Assembly (NCBI GenBank): GCA_963791225.1
Contig: CAWBRV010000008.1
Span: 1,364,001 to 1,428,000, forward strand
Direction of reading: 5' to 3'
DNA: 64,000 nt
Origin: PALSA-612 sp963791225
Lineage (GTDB): Bacteria; Actinomycetota; Thermoleophilia; Gaiellales; Gaiellaceae
This document shows positions 33,499 to 41,331 of this stretch, piece after piece (position 1 is the first letter of the stretch; every line of letters starts with the position of its first letter). The notes under the pieces are model-generated. The model did not search any database. It had not been told where the DNA came from and saw nothing but the letters and a program-made list of their open reading frames with translations. A program made the position numbers and the translations under genes.

Positions 33499-34239
33499 GT
33501 GGTGTTCGACCACGTCGGAGTCGCCGTCTCGGACCTGGCCGCGTCCGAGCGCTTCTACCGCACCGTCCTCTCCGTGCTGGGGGTCGAGCCCAGCCACGCG
33601 GACGCCGAGCTCGTCGAGTGGGAGGACTGGGCCATCGGTCCCACGGACCGCGAGCACCCCGTGACCCGCGGCCTGCACGTCGGGTTCCGCGCGCCGAGCC
33701 GCGCGGCTGTGGACGCCTTCTGGCAGGCGGGGGTCGACGCCGGGTACCGCGACGACGGCGCGCCCGGGCCGCGCACGGAGTACGGACCCGACTACTACGG
33801 CGGGTTCTTGCTCGACCCGGACGGCAACAGCGTCGAGGCCGTGCACGGCGAGCGCGAGCGCCCCGTGCCCGACGGCCGCGTCGACCACCTGTGGATCCGC
33901 GTCGCCGACCTCCCGGCCTCCCGGCGCTTCTACGCGACCATCGCGCCCCACGCCGGGACCCGGCTGGGGAACGACGAGCCCGGCCGCGCGCACTTCAGGG
34001 GTGAGGACTACAGCTTCTCGCTGATCGACGATGAGCGGCCGCTCACGGAGCACGTCCACCTCGCGTTCGCCGCCCGCGAGGACGCCACGGCGCGCGCGTT
34101 CCACGCCGCCGCGCTCGCCGCCGGCTACGAGGACCACGGCGGTCCGGGGGAGCGCGCCGTGTACCACCCCGGCTACTACGGCGCATTCGTCCTGGACCCC
34201 GACGGGAACAACGTCGAAGTCGTCAACCACAACCGCTGA
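33499..34239 (+). CDS. Two-domain VOC (glyoxalase-like) protein
   Basis: 246 residues. Two tandem vicinal-oxygen-chelate domains: MVFDHVGVAVSDLAASERFY (start, with metal His) ending FLLDPDGNSVEAV, and VDHLWIRVADLPASRRFY ending FVLDPDGNNVEVV. Each has the E of the metal site near its end. Substrate cannot be told. Start may be the GTG at 33502 instead; no ribosome site is clear. Confidence 0.8.
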   Translation: MVFDHVGVAVSDLAASERFYRTVLSVLGVEPSHADAELVEWEDWAIGPTDREHPVTRGLHVGFRAPSRAAVDAFWQAGVDAGYRDDGAPGPRTEYGPDYYGGFLLDPDGNSVEAVHGERERPVPDGRVDHLWIRVADLPASRRFYATIAPHAGTRLGNDEPGRAHFRGEDYSFSLIDDERPLTEHVHLAFAAREDATARAFHAAALAAGYEDHGGPGERAVYHPGYYGAFVLDPDGNNVEVVNHNR

Positions 34240-34367
34240 GCGATGACCGACGACGCCGCCCGCTACGTCTCGCCTCTTGGGCCGCAGGAGCCGCGCAGGG
34301 GCGATCCACAGCCGTCTCCGGGACTTGTTCGCGCTCCTTGGCGAGGCCAACCGACCCAAGTCAAGAA

Positions 34368-34391
34368 GACGGCCCGATGCCTCGGGCCGTC
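34368..34391 (-). terminator. Terminator of the secreted-protein gene
   Basis: GACGGCCCGA (34368-34377), a four-base loop and TCGGGCCGTC (34382-34391). On the minus strand it is followed by TCTTCTTGACTT. It lies 20 bases after the stop of 34412-34921. Confidence 0.7.
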
Positions 34392-34411
34392 TCGAGACTT
34401 CACTGGATGAT

Positions 34412-34921
34412 CTAGCGGTTGATTGGTAGTGCCGGACTGACGACTCTCCACGCGGAGATCACTCCGTGCTGCAGCGTCACGAACGCGCTCGTCTCGCCGG
34501 TGTGAGCCCAGAACTCGAAGTGAACATAGCCCTGGCCACCAGCGTTGGTCGTCAACTCGGCCGTCTCGTAGATCGGCCTCAGCACCGGCGCGGTGCAATC
34601 GTGGCCGTACTGGGTCACATAGACGCTGTAGGTCAGGTTCGGCCTCAGATTGTCCACTTGCACCGAAGCTCGGACGACCTGAGAGCCATGCGTGTCGACA
34701 AGCCCAAAGATGCCAAACGACTGTCCAGACGGATCGACCTGACTGCCGCCGGCACACGTGACTGGCTGGTTGGCATACAGGCCGGACTGGAAGTACTGGA
34801 TGGGTGAGGTCGTTGCCGACACGGCAGCCGCCGTAGCGAGAGCAACTGCCCCCACAAGAGCGACGAAGAGCGCGAACATCGAAACCCCCATCGCGGAGCT
34901 GGGCCAACGGAGTTTCAACAT
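34412..34921 (-). CDS. Secreted protein of unknown function
   Basis: 169 residues from the ATG at 34921, with GAGGAGGGA upstream. A signal peptide/hydrophobic segment ends near SATTS (about residue 36). The mature domain, about 130 residues, is beta-rich (VRASVQVDNLRPNLTYSVYV, AFVTLQHGVISAW) with a two-Cys pattern, like an extracellular immunoglobulin-like sandwich. The frame is open far upstream but that part is Arg-rich and not protein-like. Confidence 0.65.
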   Translation of the reverse strand: MLKLRWPSSAMGVSMFALFVALVGAVALATAAAVSATTSPIQYFQSGLYANQPVTCAGGSQVDPSGQSFGIFGLVDTHGSQVVRASVQVDNLRPNLTYSVYVTQYGHDCTAPVLRPIYETAELTTNAGGQGYVHFEFWAHTGETSAFVTLQHGVISAWRVVSPALPINR

Positions 34922-35250
34922 GATCCCGATCCCTCCTCTCGGATCGCTGCATGCTCCGACGCCATCCCATGACCGATCCACGAGGGTCGGCGAGGCACAT
35001 CGGGTGCGTCCTTGTGCATGCCCGGATGGTCGCGCAGTTCGGTCGCAGAGCCGTCGCATTCCGTTCGCAAGGGTGAGCCGGACCACGGGGCCGAGGGGAC
35101 GAGCGACGACGTGCGGCAAGACGAGCTCGGGATCGAGCCTGGTGACTGTCTCCCCGCCTCGGCGCCTGTGCGGGACGCCCACGCCCCGGTCGCGGACGGT
35201 CGGATCGCAGCCCGATCACGGTTCGGGTCGCAGGCCGACGCGCGCTGCGG
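34922..35250. other. Intergenic region
   Basis: Between two minus-strand genes. Long frames on both strands here are Arg/Pro-rich shadows. I see no terminator or clear promoter. Confidence 0.4.
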
Positions 35251-37116
35251 TTACCGGCCGGCTGGGCCGGCGAAAGAGACGGCGATCTGGTTTCCAAACG
35301 CGGCAAGACCGTTCGGCCTGCCCCCGACCGCGAACGTCCGTTGCGCCAGCGTCGCCGGGTCGATCCGGGAGATCGTTCCTGCCAGCTCGTTGGCGACCCA
35401 GAGCGCGCCGCGGGCCAGCAGGACGGCGCTCGGCGCCTCGCCGACCGGGATCGTCGCAGTGACCTGGCCGGTGCGGGCGTCGATCCTGGAGACGGTCGCG
35501 TCCAGCCTGTTCGCCACCCACACCCGGCCGTCGCCCGCCGCGATCGCGGCAGGCCCGTCGCCGACGGTGATGGTCCGGACGATCCCGTTCGCGTGCGGGT
35601 CGACTTCGATCACCGTGCCGGTGGATTCGTCGCCCACCCAGACCCCGCCCGCCCCCACGGCGAGGCTGCCGCCTTCCGCGCCGGTCTGGATCACAGCGAG
35701 TACGCGACCGCTCCCGGGATCGACGCGAGAGAGGCTGCCGTCGTGCTGGTCGAACACCCAGATCGACTCCGCCCCGTACGCCGTCGACGTCGGCGCGACC
35801 CCGACTGGAAACACGCGCTCGACCGCAGTGGTCCGCGGGCCGATCCGGCAGATCACACCGGCGCGCGTGCTCGCCACCCATACTGTCCGCCCGTCCACGG
35901 CCACGCCGCCGGCCTCGCTGCCGATCTTCACGGTCTTCGCGATCTCCCCACGCTCGGCATCGACCAGCAGGGCCGTTCCGTGGCTCGGCTGCGTGACCCA
36001 GAGCGACCGGCCCGCTGCCGCGATCGCGCCCGGAGGTACCGGTGTCGAGGCGACGCCGTGCGACCTGCCCGAGCGGGGATCGAAGATCGCGACGCCGCCT
36101 GCCGGGCTCGTTCCGCTCGATCCGTCGTGCCTGAACGCCACGAACGAGATCGCGACGGCTGCGGCCAGCACCGCGACCAGCGCGACGAGGTGACTCCGCG
36201 AGAGCGACGTACGAACACGGCGTCGAGACGTCTCCTCCATGGGCCGGGGAGCCGCCCGGGTCGGAGGCTCCGAGGGCCGGATCGCAGGGTCGTGCCGGAG
36301 GATCGCCTTGTGGAGCTCCTGGAGGCGCTCGCCGGGCTCGATGCCGAGTTCGTCGACGAGCCGCTGCCGCCCGGCTCGATAGACCTCGAGCGCCTCCACC
36401 TGCCGCCCCGTGCGGTACAGGGCCGTCATGAGCTGCTCGCGAAGCGTCTCGCGCAGCTCGTGTCGCGAGACGAGCGACGTGAGCTCGGCGATCACGGCCG
36501 CCTCGTCCCCCAGCTCGAGCGCCGCCTCCATCCTGAGCTCGACCGCGGCCAGCCGCCGTTCCTCGAGCCCTGCGATCTCGGAGGCGGCGAACGGCTCGGC
36601 GGCAAGGTCGGCCAGCGGTTGGCCGCGCCAGAGCGCGAGCGCCTCGTCGAGCAGCTCGGCGGCCTTCGCCGGCACGGATGCCTCGAGCGCCGCCTTCGCC
36701 TCCGCCACCAGCTGCTCGAAGCGACGGAGGTCGAGCTGCGCCGGATCGACCCGGAGCGCGTACCCGCCGGGCCGGCTGTCGATGCACGGCTCGATCCCCG
36801 CGGCCTCCAGCGCCCGCCTGAGCCTGGACACGTACACAGCCAGGGTGTGCTTCGCGCTTTCGGGCGGCTGCTCGCCCCAGAGATCTTCGATCAGGCGCTC
36901 GTAGGAGACGGCTTCGTTCGCGTGCAGGAGGAGCACTGCGAGCACCGCTCGCTCCTTCGGGCCGCCGAGGTGTAACGACCGACCCCCGCAGTCGATCTCG
37001 AGCGGTCCGAGCACACGGAACTCGACTGTCTGCACAACGACCTCGCCCGCGCGACTGGGACTCTCGTCACGACCCTCGTCCCGAGGCCCTCCAACTGCAT
37101 CCGCGGAAACACGCAT
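35251..37116 (-). CDS. AfsR/BTAD-type transcription regulator fused to an external beta-propeller
   Basis: 621 residues from the ATG at 37116; a GTG at 37035 with GAGGT is the alternative. Order: OmpR-like winged helix (VEFRVLGPLEIDCGG, then YVSRLRRALEAAG; about 28-115), a BTAD helical domain (about 120-270, ending ELGIEPGERLQELHKAIL), one membrane helix (about 307-330) and a C-terminal propeller of repeated YncE-like blades (VDGRTVWVASTRAGVICRIG pattern) outside the cell. The layout implies a one-protein sensor-regulator: an external ligand or partner read by the propeller, gene control inside. It is divergent to a secreted-protein gene (37252), a possible target. Confidence 0.85.
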   Translation of the reverse strand: MRVSADAVGGPRDEGRDESPSRAGEVVVQTVEFRVLGPLEIDCGGRSLHLGGPKERAVLAVLLLHANEAVSYERLIEDLWGEQPPESAKHTLAVYVSRLRRALEAAGIEPCIDSRPGGYALRVDPAQLDLRRFEQLVAEAKAALEASVPAKAAELLDEALALWRGQPLADLAAEPFAASEIAGLEERRLAAVELRMEAALELGDEAAVIAELTSLVSRHELRETLREQLMTALYRTGRQVEALEVYRAGRQRLVDELGIEPGERLQELHKAILRHDPAIRPSEPPTRAAPRPMEETSRRRVRTSLSRSHLVALVAVLAAAVAISFVAFRHDGSSGTSPAGGVAIFDPRSGRSHGVASTPVPPGAIAAAGRSLWVTQPSHGTALLVDAERGEIAKTVKIGSEAGGVAVDGRTVWVASTRAGVICRIGPRTTAVERVFPVGVAPTSTAYGAESIWVFDQHDGSLSRVDPGSGRVLAVIQTGAEGGSLAVGAGGVWVGDESTGTVIEVDPHANGIVRTITVGDGPAAIAAGDGRVWVANRLDATVSRIDARTGQVTATIPVGEAPSAVLLARGALWVANELAGTISRIDPATLAQRTFAVGGRPNGLAAFGNQIAVSFAGPAGR

Positions 37117-37251
37117 GACGCTTGCGGTTTTCCCACCTGACTCGTCCCGGGTGGGCACTGCGATCAGGCTGCGACGGATCTGCGAGGCCTCTGCGCCACG
37201 ATCGCGCCGAAGGAATTGAACAGCACCGACGTGCAGAAAGGGTGGTGCACC

Positions 37252-37671
37252 ATGCGCAAGATCTTCTGCCTCACTGCCGTTGCGTTCGTGGCTGGGATCG
37301 CTGCCTACGTCGTGGCTTCGCCGGCAAAGGCGACGACGACGCCTCAGTGGTACACGGTCTCGACGGCCCTCGTCGCCGGGCCTGGGCACACGTTGCAGAT
37401 TGACGTCGCCGTCACCAACGTGGGCACGATCACGCACACGGCCAACATCGTCGTGTCCCTGAAGGGACCGAGCTCCTACGGCATGTCTATGCCGATTGCC
37501 ATCAAGCTCGCGCCAGGCGAGAAGTGGACCTGGGGCGTCGCGGCCACGGTCGTCCCGAAGGGGACGTACACAGGCGCAATCAAGGCGGCGCATCTGTTCG
37601 AGAGGAACGACCCCGCCGCACTCCAGAACGCGCCGAACCTGAGCGCGAGCAGCACCGTGCTCGTGAAGTAA
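37252..37671 (+). CDS. Secreted protein of unknown function
   Basis: 139 residues with a signal peptide (to about residue 27, ending SPAKA). The mature domain is beta-rich with LQIDVAVTNVGTITHTANIVVSLKG in part, resembling CARDB/DUF11-type Ig-like domains that decorate surface proteins. No Cys remains after the signal. It is followed by a terminator and then another secreted protein. Confidence 0.7.
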   Translation: MRKIFCLTAVAFVAGIAAYVVASPAKATTTPQWYTVSTALVAGPGHTLQIDVAVTNVGTITHTANIVVSLKGPSSYGMSMPIAIKLAPGEKWTWGVAATVVPKGTYTGAIKAAHLFERNDPAALQNAPNLSASSTVLVK

Positions 37672-37721
37672 GAGCCGGAGTCCAGCTTATGCACACCCGT
37701 TCAGCGGGTCGTGCGGTGCAG

Positions 37722-37752
37722 GGGTGGGGGCGTCGAGAGGACGCCCCCACCC
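37722..37752 (+). terminator. Terminator hairpin
   Basis: GGGTGGGGGCGTC (37722-37734) pairs with GACGCCCCCACCC (37740-37752) over 13 bases, followed by TTA. It ends the gene at 37252-37671. Confidence 0.75.
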
Positions 37753-37782
37753 TTACCTCCCAGCCGGAAAAGGGGGATTGAG

Positions 37783-38655
37783 ATGAGACATCCACGACGA
37801 ACGCTCATGACGACGTTCCTGGCGTCGGCGGCCGTCATCGTCGCGGCCGTGCTCGTGACCGGTGTCGCGGCCGCCGGAACGAAGCCGACTCAACCGCCGG
37901 GAGTCCACCTCGGGCCGGTGCACGTGTGGATCTCCGACGTCAAGGCGGTCGAGGGCGCGACGGCGACCATGTCGATCACGAGCTCGGCGGCAATGAACGT
38001 CCCGCTCACGATCTACTGGGAGACGCGAAACGGCTCCGCGCTCGCTCCCAGGGACTACACGCACCAGTCCGGCGAGGCGACGATTCCTGCCGGGAAGACA
38101 GCGACCACCTGCAAGGTCGCGAGCGTCTCCAACGGCGTCCACGGTGACACGCTGTCCTTCGTCGTGCACCTCTGGAGCGAACTTCCCGGCCTGGTCATCA
38201 CGCATGACGGCACGTACACGATCGTCGACGACGATCCCGTGCCGACGGTGCACATCGGCGACGCGCCGTCGGTCACCGAGGGCGGGACGCTCGTCTACTC
38301 CGTGACGCTCAGCAACAAGACGGTGGAGCCGGTGACCGTCGACCTCGGCCTCTGGTACTCCGCCGCGTACCAGGGAGCGATCCTCGACACCGGCGACTAC
38401 GTCGGAACGCTCCCCGCCTCGGTGCACTTCGACCCGCTCGCGACCGGTGCGACGTTCGCGATCGCGACGAAGGACACCGCACTCGACGACGCGTACGTGA
38501 GCCCGATTCGAGCGTGGATGCACCTGACGGGCGCCACGAACGCCGTGCTGCCGTTCCTGCCGGCCTTCGGGCCACCCTGGGGCGACTTCATCGGCGACTA
38601 CGCGCCCGACGACAACTGGGGACTCGGGCTCGTCTTCCACAGTCCGAGCGCCTAG
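37783..38655 (+). CDS. Secreted Calx-beta-domain protein
   Basis: 290 residues. The ATG at 37783 follows AAGGGGG. Signal peptide to about residue 33. Two Calx-beta-like repeats: one (about 45-150) with VEGATATMSITSS...LTIYWETRNGSALAPRDYTHQSGEATIPAGK, ending TIVDDDPVP; the second (about 150-260) starting VTEGGTLVYSVTLSN with TGDYVGT. Calx-beta domains bind calcium in surface proteins. The end ends without an anchor, so it may be released or bound by a partner. Confidence 0.75.
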   Translation: MRHPRRTLMTTFLASAAVIVAAVLVTGVAAAGTKPTQPPGVHLGPVHVWISDVKAVEGATATMSITSSAAMNVPLTIYWETRNGSALAPRDYTHQSGEATIPAGKTATTCKVASVSNGVHGDTLSFVVHLWSELPGLVITHDGTYTIVDDDPVPTVHIGDAPSVTEGGTLVYSVTLSNKTVEPVTVDLGLWYSAAYQGAILDTGDYVGTLPASVHFDPLATGATFAIATKDTALDDAYVSPIRAWMHLTGATNAVLPFLPAFGPPWGDFIGDYAPDDNWGLGLVFHSPSA

Positions 38656-38675
38656 CGCTCGAGCACGCAGCGACC

Positions 38676-38706
38676 GTCCCGCCGATGCCGGGAATCGGCG
38701 GGACGT
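38676..38706 (+). terminator. Hairpin after the Calx-beta gene
   Basis: CGTCCCGCCGAT (38676-38687) pairs with ATCGGCGGGACG (38695-38706). No T run follows, so termination strength is uncertain. Confidence 0.55.
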
Positions 38707-38876
38707 CTCGCCTGCCGCGCCTAGCCCTGTCCATCACAAAGCAGCCAGGTGACCCGGCGGTGACGGCGAGAGCGAGCCGCCGGCCGGTGTCGCGTGCCCA
38801 TCCGGCCCGGAAACCATCATCGGCGCACGGGAGCAAGGTGCCCCCGATCACTTCGTCCACCGGGAGGGAAAGGGAA

Positions 38877-39293
38877 ATGAGGCGGATCTTCGACGAGTTC
38901 CTGGCGTTCCTGATGCAGGCCGACACGATCACGCTCGCGATCGCATTCGTGCTCGGCGTCGCGTTCACGGCTCTGATCGCGGCGATCGTCGGCGACCTCG
39001 TCACGCCGATCATCGGCGCGATCTTCGGTGGCAGGGGCAAGTTCGGCGACCTGTCCTTCACGATCCACGGCAGCGTCTTCAAGTACGGCAACCTCCTGGA
39101 CGCCGTGATCACCTTCCTCACGGTCGCCGCGGCCGCCTTCTTCATCGTCCTGAAGCCGTACCAGGCCTACTCGGCCCGCCGTGCAGCGGGCTTCGAGACC
39201 GCCGTGCCGCTCACGACCGACCAGCAGCTCCTGAGCGAGATTCGGGATCTGATCAAGGCCCGTGGCGCCGGCATCGGCGGCGGCTCGACCTAG
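38877..39293 (+). CDS. mscL: Large-conductance mechanosensitive channel
   Basis: 138 residues from the ATG at 38877 (GGGAGGG upstream). Family signs: an N-terminal helix MRRIFDEFLAFLMQADTI, TM1 LAIAFVLGVAFTALIAAIVGDLVTPI, a periplasmic loop with FGDLSFTIHG, TM2 VITFLTVAAAAFFIVLKPY and a C-terminal helical bundle. It opens under membrane tension to release solutes. Its stop TAG shares the palindrome CTAG with the stop of the convergent esterase. Confidence 0.9.
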   Translation: MRRIFDEFLAFLMQADTITLAIAFVLGVAFTALIAAIVGDLVTPIIGAIFGGRGKFGDLSFTIHGSVFKYGNLLDAVITFLTVAAAAFFIVLKPYQAYSARRAAGFETAVPLTTDQQLLSEIRDLIKARGAGIGGGST

Positions 39294-40153
39294 CCCGGCG
39301 TCGCTGTCTGCAGATTGTCGAGCGCGAGCGTCAGCCACGGTGTCGCTTCGCGCTGCCAGAGCGACTGCGAATGGCTGCCGGGGTAGAGGCGGAACAGGTG
39401 GGGCACCTCGGCCGCGGTGAGCTCTTGTGCGAGGCGGACGTTCTCCGCCCGGAAGCGCGTGTCGTCCTTGCCGACGTAGAAGGCGAGCAGGGTCGGAAAG
39501 CGCCGGACGGACTGTCGCAGGCTGGAGACGAGCGAATGGGCGCTCGCATCCGCATCCGCCTGGGGCGTGCCGAGCTCGAGCGGCTTCGTCCCGTCCGGGT
39601 CGGTCGGGTGGAAGTAGCCGCTCCAGGACTCTACGACCGCGAACGACGAAAGATGGTGCAGGGTGAGGAGGAACGCGCCGTACCCGCCGGCGGACACGCC
39701 GATCAGCGCACGTCCGGTGCGCCCTCGAATCGTCCGGTAGTGCGCGTCGACATACGCCGGTAGCTCCTCCGAGATGGCCGTCTCCCAGTTCCGGCCCGGG
39801 CCCCAGTCGAGGTACTCGGGGTCCGAGTCGCCGTCCCGCGCGCCCTGCGGCGCAACCACGACCGCCCGTAGCCGGCGAGCCTCCAGCGTCGCGGGAACGA
39901 ACCCGAATGTGAGGTACGCGCTCGAGCTCGCCGGCAGTCCGTGCAGGTAGTAGATGACGGGATAGCGGACGCGGCCCTTCCCGTAACCGGGTGGGAGGTA
40001 GACGGCGAAGCGGAGCTGCCCCCGCAGGGCTGTCGAGGCGAACGAGTCCTCCCGGACGGTGCCCGCGAGCCCCGGGCCGGTACTGACGCCGTACGCGGTG
40101 CCGGCGGCAGCGGCTGCGAGGACGACGAGCACCGCAGCGAGTCGGGTAGCCAC
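39290..40153 (-). CDS. Secreted esterase (esterase D / antigen-85-type fold)
   Basis: 287 residues with a signal peptide (to about residue 25). Alpha/beta hydrolase of the PF00756 type: LPPGYGKGRVRYPVIYYLHG (oxyanion strand), the nucleophile elbow ALIGVSAGGYGAF (Ser in GVSAG) and a late catalytic His (PGSHSQSLWQ). Related to the divergent gene at 40330 (both have ESWSGY after the elbow). Substrate unknown; enzymes of this fold include mycolyl-transferases and lipid hydrolases. Confidence 0.8.
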   Translation of the reverse strand: MATRLAAVLVVLAAAAAGTAYGVSTGPGLAGTVREDSFASTALRGQLRFAVYLPPGYGKGRVRYPVIYYLHGLPASSSAYLTFGFVPATLEARRLRAVVVAPQGARDGDSDPEYLDWGPGRNWETAISEELPAYVDAHYRTIRGRTGRALIGVSAGGYGAFLLTLHHLSSFAVVESWSGYFHPTDPDGTKPLELGTPQADADASAHSLVSSLRQSVRRFPTLLAFYVGKDDTRFRAENVRLAQELTAAEVPHLFRLYPGSHSQSLWQREATPWLTLALDNLQTATPG

Positions 40154-40329
40154 GTTTCAGTATTGCCGCCGCCCAGTAGCCTCGGAGCTCCTGCCCGGCC
40201 TGCGATCGGACGACCCGCCGGATGAGTCGTTGATCCACCGTTTCCCAACCGGATGATCGAGCGGCTCCGGCCGGCCGGTCGTCCGCTTGCACGATTGGCA
40301 GCCGGCGGCAGGCGGACGAGAGTGCTCCC

Positions 40330-41331
40330 GTGACAACCGTTGCCGCGAGGACGCTCGAGCGCCTTCGCTTCCACGGCCTCGCGCTCTGGATCGCGTTCTC
40401 GGCGGCCGCGATCGTGACGATCAGCGCCGGTCTGATCGGCACCTACCACTACCTGGACAACTACTGGCTCTACCGGGGCTTCGCGCCTCCCAAGGATCCG
40501 GCCTTCGTCTCCAGGAAGGGCCGGCTGACGGAGTTCACGTTCATGAGCGCCGCTCTCGGCCGTCGAGAGCCCGTCGACGTCTACCTCCCGCCCGGATACG
40601 CCGAGCACCCCGGCGCCCGCTACCCGGTGATCTATCTGCTGCACGGCGTTCCCGGAGTGCCGTGGAACTACTTCCGGACGGGTCGACTCGGGGTCGTCGA
40701 GGACATCCTGGTCGCGAAGGACCGGACGCGGCCGGCGATCCTCGTGGCGCCGTTCGGCTCGACGGGCGCGTTCACCGACGAGGAGTGGGCGAACGGCGCC
40801 CGGCCGCACGAGGCCTGGGAGTCCTATCTCGCGCACGACGTCGTCCAGGCGATCGACTCGCGCTACCGGACGATCCGCGCCGGTTGGGCCCGAGCGCTCG
40901 TCGGGCTCTCCGAGGGCGGGTACGGGGCGCTCAACATCGGTCTGCATCATCCGGGCGAGTTCCACGTGCTCGAGAGCTGGTCGGGCTACGTCGTCGCGGA
41001 CGACATCGCCTCGATCTTCGAGCACCGCAAGGCCCTGCTCGACTGGAACAGCCCTGCGCTCACGCTTCCCGCGGCCGCGCCGGCGCTGCGAGCCGCGCAC
41101 ACGTACGTCTGGTTCTACTCGGGCTCGAGCGACAGAAAGATGCTGGCCGAGAACCGTCGGTTCGCCCGTGAGCTCGCCAGGCTGCGAATCGGCTCGCACT
41201 ACGCCGTCATCCGCGGCGGCCACGACTGGGCGCTGTGGCGTGCCCAGGCCGCGAAGGCGCTGTACGCCGCCTCCGCGCACCTCGTCCCGCCGGGAGCCGC
41301 CGCGAGGTCCGGGCCGAGCGGTCATGCGTAG
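40330..41331 (+). CDS. Membrane-anchored esterase (esterase D-type)
   Basis: 333 residues. A membrane anchor or signal (about 15-35, WIAFSAAAIVTISAGLIG) is followed by a PF00756 hydrolase: YLPPGYAEHPGARYPVIYLLHG, elbow ALVGLSEGGYGA (Ser), a segment ESWSGY and a late His (IRGGHDWALW). Its stop overlaps the start of the mprF gene by eight bases, so the esterase and the aminoacyl-lipid synthase are coupled. A role in hydrolysing or remodelling lysyl-phosphatidylglycerol is plausible but inferred. Confidence 0.8.
   Translation: MTTVAARTLERLRFHGLALWIAFSAAAIVTISAGLIGTYHYLDNYWLYRGFAPPKDPAFVSRKGRLTEFTFMSAALGRREPVDVYLPPGYAEHPGARYPVIYLLHGVPGVPWNYFRTGRLGVVEDILVAKDRTRPAILVAPFGSTGAFTDEEWANGARPHEAWESYLAHDVVQAIDSRYRTIRAGWARALVGLSEGGYGALNIGLHHPGEFHVLESWSGYVVADDIASIFEHRKALLDWNSPALTLPAAAPALRAAHTYVWFYSGSSDRKMLAENRRFARELARLRIGSHYAVIRGGHDWALWRAQAAKALYAASAHLVPPGAAARSGPSGHA

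Noticed and set aside
35341..36975. A 544-codon plus-strand frame opposite the AfsR-type regulator
   Set aside because: Arg/Pro-rich with no motifs; the opposite strand encodes a clear winged-helix/BTAD/propeller protein.
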